A stretch of 8,884 nt of DNA from Kofleriaceae bacterium (GTDB taxonomy: Bacteria > Myxococcota_A > Polyangia > Haliangiales > Haliangiaceae): the NCBI GenBank assembly GCA_024642805.1, contig JAHEAK010000179.1:1-8884 (forward strand). Direction: 5' to 3'. Positions 1 through 6,556 of this stretch are shown one piece after another. The position numbers were made by a program, and so were the translations under genes. The notes below the pieces were generated by a model. The model did no database searches and was not told where the DNA came from. It saw only the letters and a program-made list of their open reading frames with translations. Within the stretch, counting starts at the first letter, position 1; each line of letters starts with the position of its first letter.

Positions 1-1
1 G

Positions 2-373
2 GAGTTTAGCCAGCGGGTTCCCGAGGACTTGCCGGTCATGTACTGGTGCAAATCGGAACTGGAGCTGGTGCTCTTGGCCCTGCTCAGCAACGCCGCCGAC
101 GCGGCCCTTGAGCGGGGAACCGGAGCCGCCGTGGACCTGCGAGTGAGCGTCGATGGCGCGTACGTACTCTTCGAGTTGACCGACTCGGGGGAGCGCGTGG
201 CGTCATTGCGCAACTGGGGAGAGCCCTTCCGCGGCAACAAGGCCATGCACCGACATCTGGGCTTGGGCTTGCCGGCCGTTATGCAGATTCTCGGGCAGCG
301 AGGCGGCGAGCTAGATGAGTTCGAGCGAGATGGTCGACGTGGCCTGCGCGCCCGCTTGCCGATTCGCGCCTAG
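2..373 (+). CDS. Sensor histidine kinase, C-terminal HATPase domain (partial, 5' end outside window)
   Basis: The frame is open to the left edge, so only the last 123 residues are present. They look like the ATP-binding (GHKL/HATPase_c) domain of a two-component histidine kinase. There is an N-box-like helix with the Asn in LLSNAADAAL, a G1-like segment (FELTDSGERV, with the second Gly of the usual DxGxG replaced), a lid-like stretch (EPFRGNKAMH) and a G2-like GLGLPAVMQIL. The tail GG-x4-E ... LRARLPI matches the last strands of the fold. Family knowledge: the domain binds ATP and phosphorylates a His in the upstream dimerisation domain, which lies outside the window. No response regulator follows; the next gene is convergent. 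The weak G1 box leaves open reduced activity or a divergent GHKL protein. The TAG stop sits in a CTAG shared with the convergent gene. Confidence 0.78.
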   Translation, partial: EFSQRVPEDLPVMYWCKSELELVLLALLSNAADAALERGTGAAVDLRVSVDGAYVLFELTDSGERVASLRNWGEPFRGNKAMHRHLGLGLPAVMQILGQRGGELDEFERDGRRGLRARLPIRA

Positions 374-1311
374 AGCGGCATGCGCATGATGACGGGCAGG
401 TGATCGCTGACCTGACTCACGTAGCCTGTCATCTGCATGTCGAGTCGTGGAATCACGGTGGTGCTTCCCGGGTGCGCATCATCGAAGGCCGTCGTCGTCA
501 CGATGTGGTCGAGCAGGACGCTCGAGGGAACGAAGCTGATGTCACCGGCGCTGAAGTTGCCGCTTGTGTGGATGTCGTAGCGGTCACTGGCGGCCGTGAG
601 GGGCGCAAAGACCGAGGCGCCGTTGTCGAGAGTGGCGTTGAAATCACCGAGGGCGACCACGGTGTCGAGGCCATTGCCATCGACGGCCGTTCGCAGATAG
701 TCCTCGAGAATGACCACGGCCTCCTCGCGTCGTTGCGCGTCTTGCCCACCAGAGCCTGCTTTGAGGTGTAGCGCCAGGGAGGTGTAGCTGAAGGCGCTTG
801 CGCCGCTGCCAACAGTGACGTCGACCTTGAGCACAGGGCGAGGGAACTCGAAACCGTTGGCCGTGAAGAGCAAGAAGGTGCCACTCGTGCTGACCAGACT
901 GGTGCGATAGATGTAGCCGACCTTCTGGTAGGTGCCATCGCCGTAGGTGTGACTCGACAAGACGCCGGTGTAGCCGCGAAGTCTGGCAACCAGCTCGTTG
1001 AAGGCGTCGATGTCCTGCACCTCTTCCATGGCCAGCATGTCGATGTCGAGGGAAGTGATGAGATCAGCGACGACGGCCGGCGTGCTGCCCGTCTTTGGGA
1101 AGTTTTCGATGTTCCAGGTGGCCAGCTCGAAGGTGCTATCGCTGCCGACACTCGGAACCAGATCGTGACGCGGCTCGGGGTAGTCGCCGCCGGCATCATC
1201 GCCGCCAAGGCCGGCATCGGCGGATGCTTCGACGGGCTCTCGACAAGCAGGCAGCGAAGCGAGAACGAGACCGGCGAGGGCCGGAGCGAGCGCTGCGACG
1301 AGAGTTTGCAT
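370..1311 (-). CDS. Endonuclease/exonuclease/phosphatase (EEP) family lipoprotein
   Basis: A 313-residue protein of the EEP fold (DNase I / exonuclease III / Mg-dependent phosphodiesterases). The conserved metal and catalytic motifs are all visible: ATWNIENF (64-71), the metal-binding Glu in AMEEVQD (94-100), LHLKAG (181-186), GDFNA (222-226), and the C-terminal LLDHI (266-270) and SDHLPVI (302-308). It should therefore be an active metal-dependent phosphodiesterase; the substrate (nucleic acid, phospholipid headgroup or other phosphoester) cannot be told. Residues 1-23 form a hydrophobic signal ending in LPAC, a lipobox with Cys23 as lipidation site, followed by a linker rich in Asp, Gly and Ala. 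I therefore expect an envelope lipoprotein. ATG 1311 is chosen because it directly precedes the hydrophobic stretch, although no Shine-Dalgarno is visible and the signal then lacks basic residues. TTG at 1341 would add ten residues with two Arg and lies 11 nt after GGGAG. The long open frame further upstream is out-of-frame antisense to the next gene. Confidence 0.92.
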   Translation of the reverse strand: MQTLVAALAPALAGLVLASLPACREPVEASADAGLGGDDAGGDYPEPRHDLVPSVGSDSTFELATWNIENFPKTGSTPAVVADLITSLDIDMLAMEEVQDIDAFNELVARLRGYTGVLSSHTYGDGTYQKVGYIYRTSLVSTSGTFLLFTANGFEFPRPVLKVDVTVGSGASAFSYTSLALHLKAGSGGQDAQRREEAVVILEDYLRTAVDGNGLDTVVALGDFNATLDNGASVFAPLTAASDRYDIHTSGNFSAGDISFVPSSVLLDHIVTTTAFDDAHPGSTTVIPRLDMQMTGYVSQVSDHLPVIMRMPL

Positions 1312-1409
1312 GCGGTACGACAAGGCTGGCAGTCTACACAAAGAGAGGCTGGCTCCCAGCAAAAAGACGGAGCCGTGACCTGTCTCGCTGGTGGCATTTG
1401 GCACACTCG

Positions 1410-1417
1410 TATATAAC
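1410..1417 (+). promoter_or_regulatory. Candidate -10 element for the small lipoprotein gene
   Basis: TATATAAC is an AT-rich island in a GC-rich intergenic stretch of 114 bp between divergent genes. It contains TATAAC (1412-1417), a 5/6 match to the bacterial -10 consensus. The ATG of the downstream gene begins 8 nt after it, so transcription would start at or next to the initiation codon and the mRNA would be leaderless. This fits the lack of any Shine-Dalgarno before that ATG. No good -35 is seen at 17 bp; TTGGCA at 1398-1403 is too close. Confidence 0.4.
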
Positions 1418-1425
1418 GCGCGCGC

Positions 1426-1707
1426 ATGCGACTCATGGTCATCGCGCTGTGCCTCTTGGCGGGCTGCCCCTCGGCGGAGGAGGACCGGCTGATTCCGCGA
1501 GATGACAGCCAATTTCGCGCCCTGGAGACTCCGGAGAGCGACGGCGAGTGCACGGAGAGCAGCGACTGCGAGGACAGCTGTGTACACAGCTGCGTGCCGA
1601 CCCCCAAAGGTCCGATGACCTGTCCCGTGGAGCCGATCGCGCTTCCCGATCGTCTGGTCGGTGGCATGTGCGTGTGCGCCGAGAGTCAGCGCTGCAAGTG
1701 GCTCTAG
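1426..1707 (+). CDS. Small cysteine-rich lipoprotein of unknown function
   Basis: A 93-residue protein. Residues 1-14 are a short lipoprotein signal (basic Arg2, hydrophobic core, lipobox LAGC with Cys14). The mature part is acidic and carries eight more Cys (42, 48, 52, 56, 66, 82, 84, 90), enough for four disulfides in the periplasm. The spacing (C-x5-C-x3-C-x3-C-x9-C-x15-C-x-C-x5-C) and the C-terminal CVCAESQRCKW resemble small disulfide-rich lipoproteins annotated as hypothetical in myxobacteria; I recognise no named family. It is divergent from the EEP lipoprotein gene and ends 11 bp before the stop of the convergent DUF5690 gene. The start is the only ATG that gives a signal peptide. 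Function unknown; structural, protease-inhibitor-like or binding roles are all possible. Confidence 0.75.
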   Translation: MRLMVIALCLLAGCPSAEEDRLIPRDDSQFRALETPESDGECTESSDCEDSCVHSCVPTPKGPMTCPVEPIALPDRLVGGMCVCAESQRCKWL

Positions 1708-1718
1708 GCCCAGCGAGC

Positions 1719-3029
1719 TCAGGCTTGCAATTCGGCTCGCCGAGTTAGCGGGTGGCGCAGGAAGTAGTAGAGCGAGTACCCGAAGGCGGCTGTGCACGCG
1801 ATCGAGGTCACGTAGCTAAAGCCTTCGAAGAACTCGAGCCACGAGAGCTGACTCTGGGCGAAGTTCTTGTACAGCAAGAGGCCAACGCTGCCGAGGTAGC
1901 CGAAGGAGTCGGTGAGATAGATCATGAAGGCCGCTGTGCCCGTGAAGCCGACGCACGCGATGAGTCTGTCAAAGAGGATGCAGCCGAAGGGCACGTAGCC
2001 GAGGTAGAGGCCGACGCCGACGCCGATGAGCCAGGTGGTTGGAGAGATGAGGCCGGCGGCATGGCCAAGCGTGAGGATGCCAACCAGCGCGCTGCCAAAG
2101 GCCATCATCATGTGGACCATGGCAAGCGCTCGCCGGTTGTCGCGAATTCGCATGAGCAGTGCAAGGGAGGCCAGAACGACGAGCGCGATGGGCAGCTCGG
2201 CGAGCGCGAAGATTTCGGGCTGATCGGCAAAGCCAACGGCTCCCCAAAGCTCGGGCGCGAAGGTGTCGCGAAAGTCGCGATAGGCCGTGAGCAGCATGTA
2301 GAGCAAGGTCAGGGCGATGAGGCCAGGTGCGAAAGTGGTGAAGAAGCGGCTCCTGGCGGCGCCATCCATGGGTTGGCGGCGCACCCGCAGGCGCTCGTCC
2401 TCGGCGCTCGGGGGCGGAATGGCTTGCAGAAGGAAGACGAAGAAGAACATCGGCACGAGGAAGAGCAGTCCCGTGGCGGCTGGCATCCAGTATTCGGAGA
2501 CGCCGGCGTCGAGCAGGATGGCGCCCACGCTCTTGACCATGCCGCTGGCGACGATATAGGACGCGGATAGGCCGGCTCCGAGAAGTTCTGATGAGCGTCT
2601 GCCTTCGAGGTAGGCAAAGACCAGGCCCCAGATCATGCCAAGGGGCATGCCGTTTAGAAAAAGGAAGATCGCGTTGGCCGGCTTGGGGCCGAGAGCAAAA
2701 CCAAGCAGCGCCAATTCGGCCCAGGTGATGAGCAAGACGATGGCAAGCCCGCGTTTGGCAGGGGACATCTCACTGACGAACTTGATGCCAGCGAACTTGG
2801 AGAGGGTGTAGCCAAAGACCTGGGCAATGACGAGGACGATTTTGTAGTGAATCGCTGGCAAGAGAGGCAGCGACACCATGGCGTCGAAGTGCGCGGCGCT
2901 AAATGGCTTGCGAAAGGCGTACATGCAGAAGTACGCGCCGAAGGCTGCCACGATGCAGTAGCTGTTGAAGACGAAAGGCCGAGCCCCCGAAAGGTAGCGG
3001 GTGAGGTAGCGGGTGCGTGGTGCGGGCAT
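1719..3029 (-). CDS. DUF5690-family, MFS-like 12-helix membrane protein
   Basis: A 436-residue integral membrane protein with about 12 predicted helices (roughly 20-38, 61-79, 95-113, 119-140, 150-172, 182-204, 234-250, 272-293, 302-323, 332-355, 362-386, 405-425). A cytoplasmic loop at 205-230 (IPPPSAEDE...PMDGAAR) separates two six-helix halves, as in the major facilitator superfamily. I recognise from memory the DUF5690 family pattern: YAFRKPF (37-43), LSKFAGIK (77-84), FLFLNGMPLGMIWGLVF (122-138), RDFRDTFAPELW (251-262) and DSFGYLGS (374-381). Several of these resemble GlpT-type organophosphate transporters (see findings), but the substrate is unknown. ATG 3029 is chosen because the family homology begins just after it; the 46-codon open extension upstream has no membrane or family features. 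No Shine-Dalgarno is evident. It is convergent with the small lipoprotein gene and divergent from the M23 gene across 264 bp, so it is probably monocistronic. Confidence 0.92.
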   Translation of the reverse strand: MPAPRTRYLTRYLSGARPFVFNSYCIVAAFGAYFCMYAFRKPFSAAHFDAMVSLPLLPAIHYKIVLVIAQVFGYTLSKFAGIKFVSEMSPAKRGLAIVLLITWAELALLGFALGPKPANAIFLFLNGMPLGMIWGLVFAYLEGRRSSELLGAGLSASYIVASGMVKSVGAILLDAGVSEYWMPAATGLLFLVPMFFFVFLLQAIPPPSAEDERLRVRRQPMDGAARSRFFTTFAPGLIALTLLYMLLTAYRDFRDTFAPELWGAVGFADQPEIFALAELPIALVVLASLALLMRIRDNRRALAMVHMMMAFGSALVGILTLGHAAGLISPTTWLIGVGVGLYLGYVPFGCILFDRLIACVGFTGTAAFMIYLTDSFGYLGSVGLLLYKNFAQSQLSWLEFFEGFSYVTSIACTAAFGYSLYYFLRHPLTRRAELQA

Positions 3030-3283
3030 GGCGGAGTCGAAGGCGGCCGTAGAAATCGCCGGCGGAGAACCGCGTGACTGTAGTCGCCTCACCGCGGCCC
3101 TGTAGGATTTTTGCGATCGCTTTCTGGATCGAAATTGGGTGAGGTCGGCCACGCGGGGATGCAGCAAGGCTTTGACAACAGGTCAACGCGCCGCGTTGGG
3201 TATCCAAGTTGCGTGCCAAGCGCTCCAGCGCGTGTGGCCGAAAAGCGTGTAGATTAGTCGATCTAGGCTCGTATTGGCTTACT

Positions 3284-3288
3284 GGAGG
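3284..3288 (+). promoter_or_regulatory. Ribosome binding site of the M23 peptidase gene
   Basis: GGAGG with 5 nt to ATG 3294. It is one of the few clear Shine-Dalgarno sequences in the window and fixes this start. The 264-bp region to the divergent DUF5690 gene otherwise shows only weak promoter-like matches. TTGACA at 3172-3177 has no -10 at normal spacing. The GCGATCGC palindrome at 3113-3120 has no assigned role. Confidence 0.75.
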
Positions 3289-3293
3289 ATCTC

Positions 3294-4427
3294 ATGGACT
3301 CGCTTTCTCGACCTGGAGACGAGCAACGCAGGCTTCGACTCTCTTCGAAGACCTGCCCGCAGTGCGACGGAGCAGTGGCTCTAGACAGCCCGCATGTTCG
3401 CATCGCCCGCAGCGGCATCGAGGTCTTTTGCACCAGCGCATGTCTGCGCGACGCCATCGACGATGTGCCTTCGACCAATGAGCTGCAGGCCTTTGGCTTT
3501 GTCAGGGAGCGTCGCCGTCAGGCATCGAGGGCGACCACCGTCTTCGTGCTCGGCTTGGGCGTGGCCACACTCTCGCCCTGTGCCGCGCATCGCTATGGGC
3601 CGGCTCTCGTGCAACCCGTGATTGCCATGGGCGGCGAGCGACACAGCAATCTCGAAGTTGCGGCTCTCGACTACGGGCCGCATCCGCCGACCGACGATGA
3701 GCTCGCCGATGAATTCGCTGCCTCACTCGGTATCAATGGTTGGGTGCATCCACTGCCAGGCCCAAACCGTCGCATGCCGATTCGCGAGAGTCGGGCCTTT
3801 GGCGCCGATCGACCTGGTGATCGTCCCTACGAGTGCCGCTCGGGGCATTGCGGGGTCGACATCGGCGGCCAGCAATGGGGAGAGCAGATCCTGGCTTCGG
3901 GCGACGCCATCGTCGATAAGGTCAATCGCAGCCCTTCGCACAGCGGCGGGCTCTACGTGCGCCTCTCGCACAACGATGGCACGGTCTTCACCCAGTACTT
4001 CCACCTGGCCGCCATACCAAAGGGCTTGCAGAAAGGTGTGAGGGTTCGTGCCGGCGATGTCATTGGCCTTCTGGGCGAGACCGGTATCGTTCACGCGGAG
4101 CCGCATCTGCACTTCACCGTGTCGGTGCGCGCCAGTCCCGACGCCCCCGAGGTCTACATCGATCCCGAGCCGCTCATCGCGCTCTGGCCGATGCGCGAGT
4201 TGCGCCAGGGCTTTGCACTGGCCGGAGACACGCCAGGAGTTCCGATTGGCGCCTCGGGGCGCTACAAATCCAAGAGGGCACGACCAAAGGCGATCGTGAG
4301 CTCGTCGGAGGCCAAGATGGACAACCCAGCGATCGGCTCGCCGGCCCTGGCTGGTCCGAATTCCGCAGGCTCGAATTCCGCAGGCCCAAATTCCGGAGGG
4401 TCAGAGTCCGCTTCGCCATTGCATTGA
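3294..4427 (+). CDS. M23 (LytM-type) metallopeptidase with N-terminal zinc-finger-like domain and membrane segment
   Basis: A 377-residue protein in four parts. (1) Residues 20-55 carry CPQC (21-24) and FCTSACL (45-51), a CxxC...CxxxC pattern like a TRASH-type zinc finger. (2) A basic patch RERRRQASR (71-79) precedes a short hydrophobic stretch 82-98, probably a signal anchor that leaves the finger in the cytoplasm. (3) An M23 domain (about 147-300) holds HCGVD (zinc ligands His185 and Asp189), YFHL (His237) and HLH (271-273, ligand His273); all expected active-site residues are present. (4) A low-complexity Gly/Ser/Asn/Ala tail (about 350-377). Family knowledge: M23 enzymes cut Gly-containing or stem-peptide bonds in peptidoglycan, so the likely role is cell-wall remodelling in the periplasm. 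The preceding GGAGG sets the start. The next gene follows on the same strand after 87 bp and may be co-transcribed. Confidence 0.92.
   Translation: MDSLSRPGDEQRRLRLSSKTCPQCDGAVALDSPHVRIARSGIEVFCTSACLRDAIDDVPSTNELQAFGFVRERRRQASRATTVFVLGLGVATLSPCAAHRYGPALVQPVIAMGGERHSNLEVAALDYGPHPPTDDELADEFAASLGINGWVHPLPGPNRRMPIRESRAFGADRPGDRPYECRSGHCGVDIGGQQWGEQILASGDAIVDKVNRSPSHSGGLYVRLSHNDGTVFTQYFHLAAIPKGLQKGVRVRAGDVIGLLGETGIVHAEPHLHFTVSVRASPDAPEVYIDPEPLIALWPMRELRQGFALAGDTPGVPIGASGRYKSKRARPKAIVSSSEAKMDNPAIGSPALAGPNSAGSNSAGPNSGGSESASPLH
4353..4412 (+). repeat. Four tandem 15-bp units encoding a pentapeptide tail
   Basis: Four 15-bp units (4353, 4368, 4383, 4398) lie in frame at the 3' end of the M23 gene and encode GPNSA, GSNSA, GPNSG and GSESA. 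Units 1 and 2 are nearly identical at DNA level; unit 4 has diverged most. Such a tract can change length by slippage without breaking the frame and would make a flexible tail. Confidence 0.75.
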
Positions 4428-4514
4428 ACGCCGGCCCAGTCAGCGTCCATTCGGCAGTTCACTACTTCGTCCTTATTGGCATAAAGTCGCGCGAGCATTG
4501 GTTGTGCTCTGACT

Positions 4515-6164
4515 ATGCGAACACGAAATCGACTCGTCCTCGTGCTGGCACTGATCGGCCTCGCCGCGCTGGTGTGGATGCTCAGCGGGCCAACGCACTC
4601 ACAGGGCGAGAAGGCCGCAGGCGTGAGCGCCACGCCTCAAAGGGCCGCGCCAAAGCCCGTGCGCGCTGGCGCAGACTCAGCTTCGTCGACGGGCCCAGCT
4701 CTCGAGGGCGTGCGGGCACGGGCGCTGCGCGACGAAAACGCAACTACGGGGCTCTTTACGGGCCGAGTTTTGGACCAGGCATCCAATCAGCTCATCGCCG
4801 GCGCTGAGCTGGTCTTTGCCCACGAGGGCGCCGCCGAGAGCGTGAGCAGCGACGGGGAAGGGCGCTTCCGCTTCGAGCCCTCGGCGCTGGGCAACTATCG
4901 CTTGGCCATGGTCAGCGCCGATGGCTTCTTCTCGTACGCGCCACAATGGGAAAAGAGCCCCATCGTGCTGGTGGCCCGCGCGGAGGTGCACGTGGACGGC
5001 ATCGACATTTACCTGACGCCGGCATTGGAGTACCAGGGCCTCGTCGTCGACCAAGAGGGACAGCCCGTGGCCGGTGCGCGTATTGTGGTTTCGCAATCGC
5101 GAGAGGGCGCCTTGGCCGGTGAGCAAGACGAGCTAGTCAGCGATGCCAAGGGCGAGTTTGTGTTTCGCGCCCGCGACTATTCGATCGTCACCGCTAGCCA
5201 GAACGAAGCGGTCGGCCACGCCTTGGTCGATGACGCCGTACAAAGCAGCCACCGCCTGACCATTGAGCTTGGCCAAAATCCTATGCACGCCATGTACGGC
5301 GACATGCGCATGCCACCGACGATGCATGGAAGCGCTAGTCTGAGTGGATCCGTGCGCTCACAGAATGGCGAGCCTGTGCCGGCATTCAATCTCATGCTGG
5401 CGCAACAAGCAGGTCTCGGCATGCGCCTGGTCGACCAGCGCGCCATCTTCGATGGCTCGGGCCAGTTTCGCTTCGACGATCTGGAAGAAGGCGAGTACCT
5501 GGTTACGGCCGCGGCCTCTGGATGGGCCATGGCCACTGTGTCTGGTCGCGCAAGCGAACGAGGTGGCGTTATCCAGATCGAGCTCAGTCGCGGAGCCACC
5601 ATCTACGGCGAGGTCATCGATGCCGAGAGCAAGCAGCCTATCGAGCTTGCCAAAATCTCCATGGAGACTAGCTTTGGTGATTCGACCAGCGCTCAGCCCA
5701 TGCGCGTTAGCGCTGTCAGCGACGCCGACGGAGGCTTTTCTCTGAGCGGCTTGCGCGCGGGCCGTCGCTCGGTGCTTGTGAGCGCCGCCGATCATCACAC
5801 GCGCATCGTTTCGGCGCTTCAGATCGAAGACGGTCAGCGACTGGGACCGCTACAAATCGAGCTGTCACCAGTGCAGCAAGGCGATAGGCCGGGCCTCGAG
5901 CTCGCTGGCATTGGGGCCATGCTCGGCCAGGACGAGGCGGGCATGCTCGTGCGTGGCGTTATCGAGGGTGGTGGCGCCGCCGAAGCTGGCGTGCGCGCAC
6001 AGGACATCATCACGGCCATCGATGGTCGCTCTGTGCTCGAGCTTGGTTGGGAGGATGCCATTCAGGAGATACGAGGTGCCGTCGGATCCCAGGTTCGCTT
6101 GCAGCTGCGTCGCGAATCACAAGACATGGAGCTGCTGGTCACGCGTCGCGCCATTCGTACCTAG
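4515..6164 (+). CDS. Membrane-anchored carboxypeptidase-regulatory-like repeat protein with C-terminal PDZ domain
   Basis: A 549-residue protein. Residues 1-24 form a basic N-terminus plus hydrophobic helix (signal anchor or uncleaved signal), then a Pro/Ala/Ser-rich linker to about 75. Four beta-sandwich segments of the carboxypeptidase-regulatory-like/CnaB-like type follow: about 78-169 (TGRVLDQASNQLIAGAELVF), 173-252 (GLVVDQEGQPVAGARIVV), 275-358 (SGSVRSQNGEPVPAFNLML) and 361-452 (YGEVIDAESKQPIELAKI). Each starts with the typical strand and shows the D/G-x-G-x-F...L-x-x-G-x-Y/R pattern. Residues about 458-546 are a PDZ domain, with GMLVRGVIEGGGAAEAGVRA (476-495) followed by QDIITAIDGRSV. 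No catalytic motif is seen. Such proteins act in the periplasm; the PDZ suggests binding of C-terminal or exposed peptides. It follows the M23 gene by 87 bp, so it may be a scaffold or regulator of envelope enzymes (inference). No Shine-Dalgarno precedes ATG 4515; the start is chosen because the signal helix follows at once. Confidence 0.92.
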   Translation: MRTRNRLVLVLALIGLAALVWMLSGPTHSQGEKAAGVSATPQRAAPKPVRAGADSASSTGPALEGVRARALRDENATTGLFTGRVLDQASNQLIAGAELVFAHEGAAESVSSDGEGRFRFEPSALGNYRLAMVSADGFFSYAPQWEKSPIVLVARAEVHVDGIDIYLTPALEYQGLVVDQEGQPVAGARIVVSQSREGALAGEQDELVSDAKGEFVFRARDYSIVTASQNEAVGHALVDDAVQSSHRLTIELGQNPMHAMYGDMRMPPTMHGSASLSGSVRSQNGEPVPAFNLMLAQQAGLGMRLVDQRAIFDGSGQFRFDDLEEGEYLVTAAASGWAMATVSGRASERGGVIQIELSRGATIYGEVIDAESKQPIELAKISMETSFGDSTSAQPMRVSAVSDADGGFSLSGLRAGRRSVLVSAADHHTRIVSALQIEDGQRLGPLQIELSPVQQGDRPGLELAGIGAMLGQDEAGMLVRGVIEGGGAAEAGVRAQDIITAIDGRSVLELGWEDAIQEIRGAVGSQVRLQLRRESQDMELLVTRRAIRT

Positions 6165-6217
6165 CGAGCTGACTCGAAGCGCGAACAAATTCGCAGCAAC
6201 ACTACGGGTGTATCAAG

Positions 6218-6367
6218 ATGGAACAGGCACAGCGATGCGTGCGAAGTGTTCTGTTTCTGATCGCTTTTGCTTGCGGCGATAAGCAGCAAGCCATGGTCAA
6301 TGGCAGCTCATGTACAGGCTCCAGATCCTTGGCTGCGAGACGGGGCGCGCACTGGGGCTGGCCGTAG
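6218..6367 (+). CDS. Possible tiny lipoprotein (49 aa) or gene remnant
   Basis: ATG 6218 opens a 49-codon frame. Its first 20 residues look like a lipoprotein signal: Arg residues at 6 and 9, a hydrophobic stretch VLFLIAFA, then Cys19 followed by GDKQQ. The lipobox AFAC is weak (Phe at -2). The rest (22-49) is unremarkable, and the frame stops before any domain. GGGTG about 8 nt upstream is a poor Shine-Dalgarno. It could be a genuine small lipoprotein, the 5' remnant of a decayed one, or chance. GTG 6239 is an alternative start. Confidence 0.25.
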   Translation: MEQAQRCVRSVLFLIAFACGDKQQAMVNGSSCTGSRSLAARRGAHWGWP

Positions 6368-6414
6368 TGAAATCGGCAAACCTTGGTTAAGTCCCCGTAA
6401 TCCCGTATCTAGAG

Positions 6415-6434
6415 TTGACATAATATCAATTATG
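6415..6434 (+). promoter_or_regulatory. TTGACA overlapping a perfect AT-rich palindrome (candidate operator/promoter)
   Basis: TTGACA (6415-6420), a perfect -35 consensus, runs into CATAAT-atca-ATTATG (6419-6434), a perfect 6-4-6 inverted repeat. TTGA (6415-6418) and TCAA (6426-6429) form a second, overlapping inverted pair. The block is very AT-rich for this GC-rich window. The only -10-like match downstream, CAATAT (6440-6445), is weak and spaced 19 bp. It lies about 220 bp before the regulator gene, so autoregulation is a natural guess but unproven. Confidence 0.4.
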
Positions 6435-6556
6435 CGACCCAATATCAGGTGGGCGCTGGACGGCTTCCAGGTAGCGCTCTGCTCCTCTGCTTGCGTGTTT
6501 TTCTCCACGTGAGCAGCCGTGATGCTGGCCAACGAGACTTCGCTCACGGCGCTCCT

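Noticed and set aside
1393..1410. TGGCAT/TGGCAC matches as a sigma54 promoter for the small lipoprotein
   Set aside because: No TTGC-type -12 element at the required spacing.
498..1667. 389-codon open frame on the - strand over the EEP lipoprotein
   Set aside because: Ser/Arg/Pro-rich, no recognisable motif, while the adjacent frame carries every EEP catalytic motif and a lipoprotein signal.
1312..1797. N-terminal extension of the EEP lipoprotein frame (162 codons)
   Set aside because: It runs antisense through the small lipoprotein gene and would bury the lipoprotein signal inside the protein.
1752..2570. Long open frame on the + strand opposite the DUF5690 gene
   Set aside because: Composition is Glu/Gly/His/Ala-rich without domain or signal; it mirrors the codon bias of the real membrane-protein gene on the other strand.
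3030..3167. 46-codon N-terminal extension of the DUF5690 frame
   Set aside because: Arg/Ser-rich without family similarity; the conserved family sequence starts just after ATG 3029.
3172..3206. TTGACA in the DUF5690-M23 intergenic region as a promoter
   Set aside because: The nearest -10-like hexamer (TATCCA) is 23 bp away, outside the usable spacing.
6181..6194. GCGAA-caaa-TTCGC hairpin after the PDZ protein gene as a terminator
   Set aside because: Only a 5-bp stem and no T run, so it is too weak to call an intrinsic terminator.
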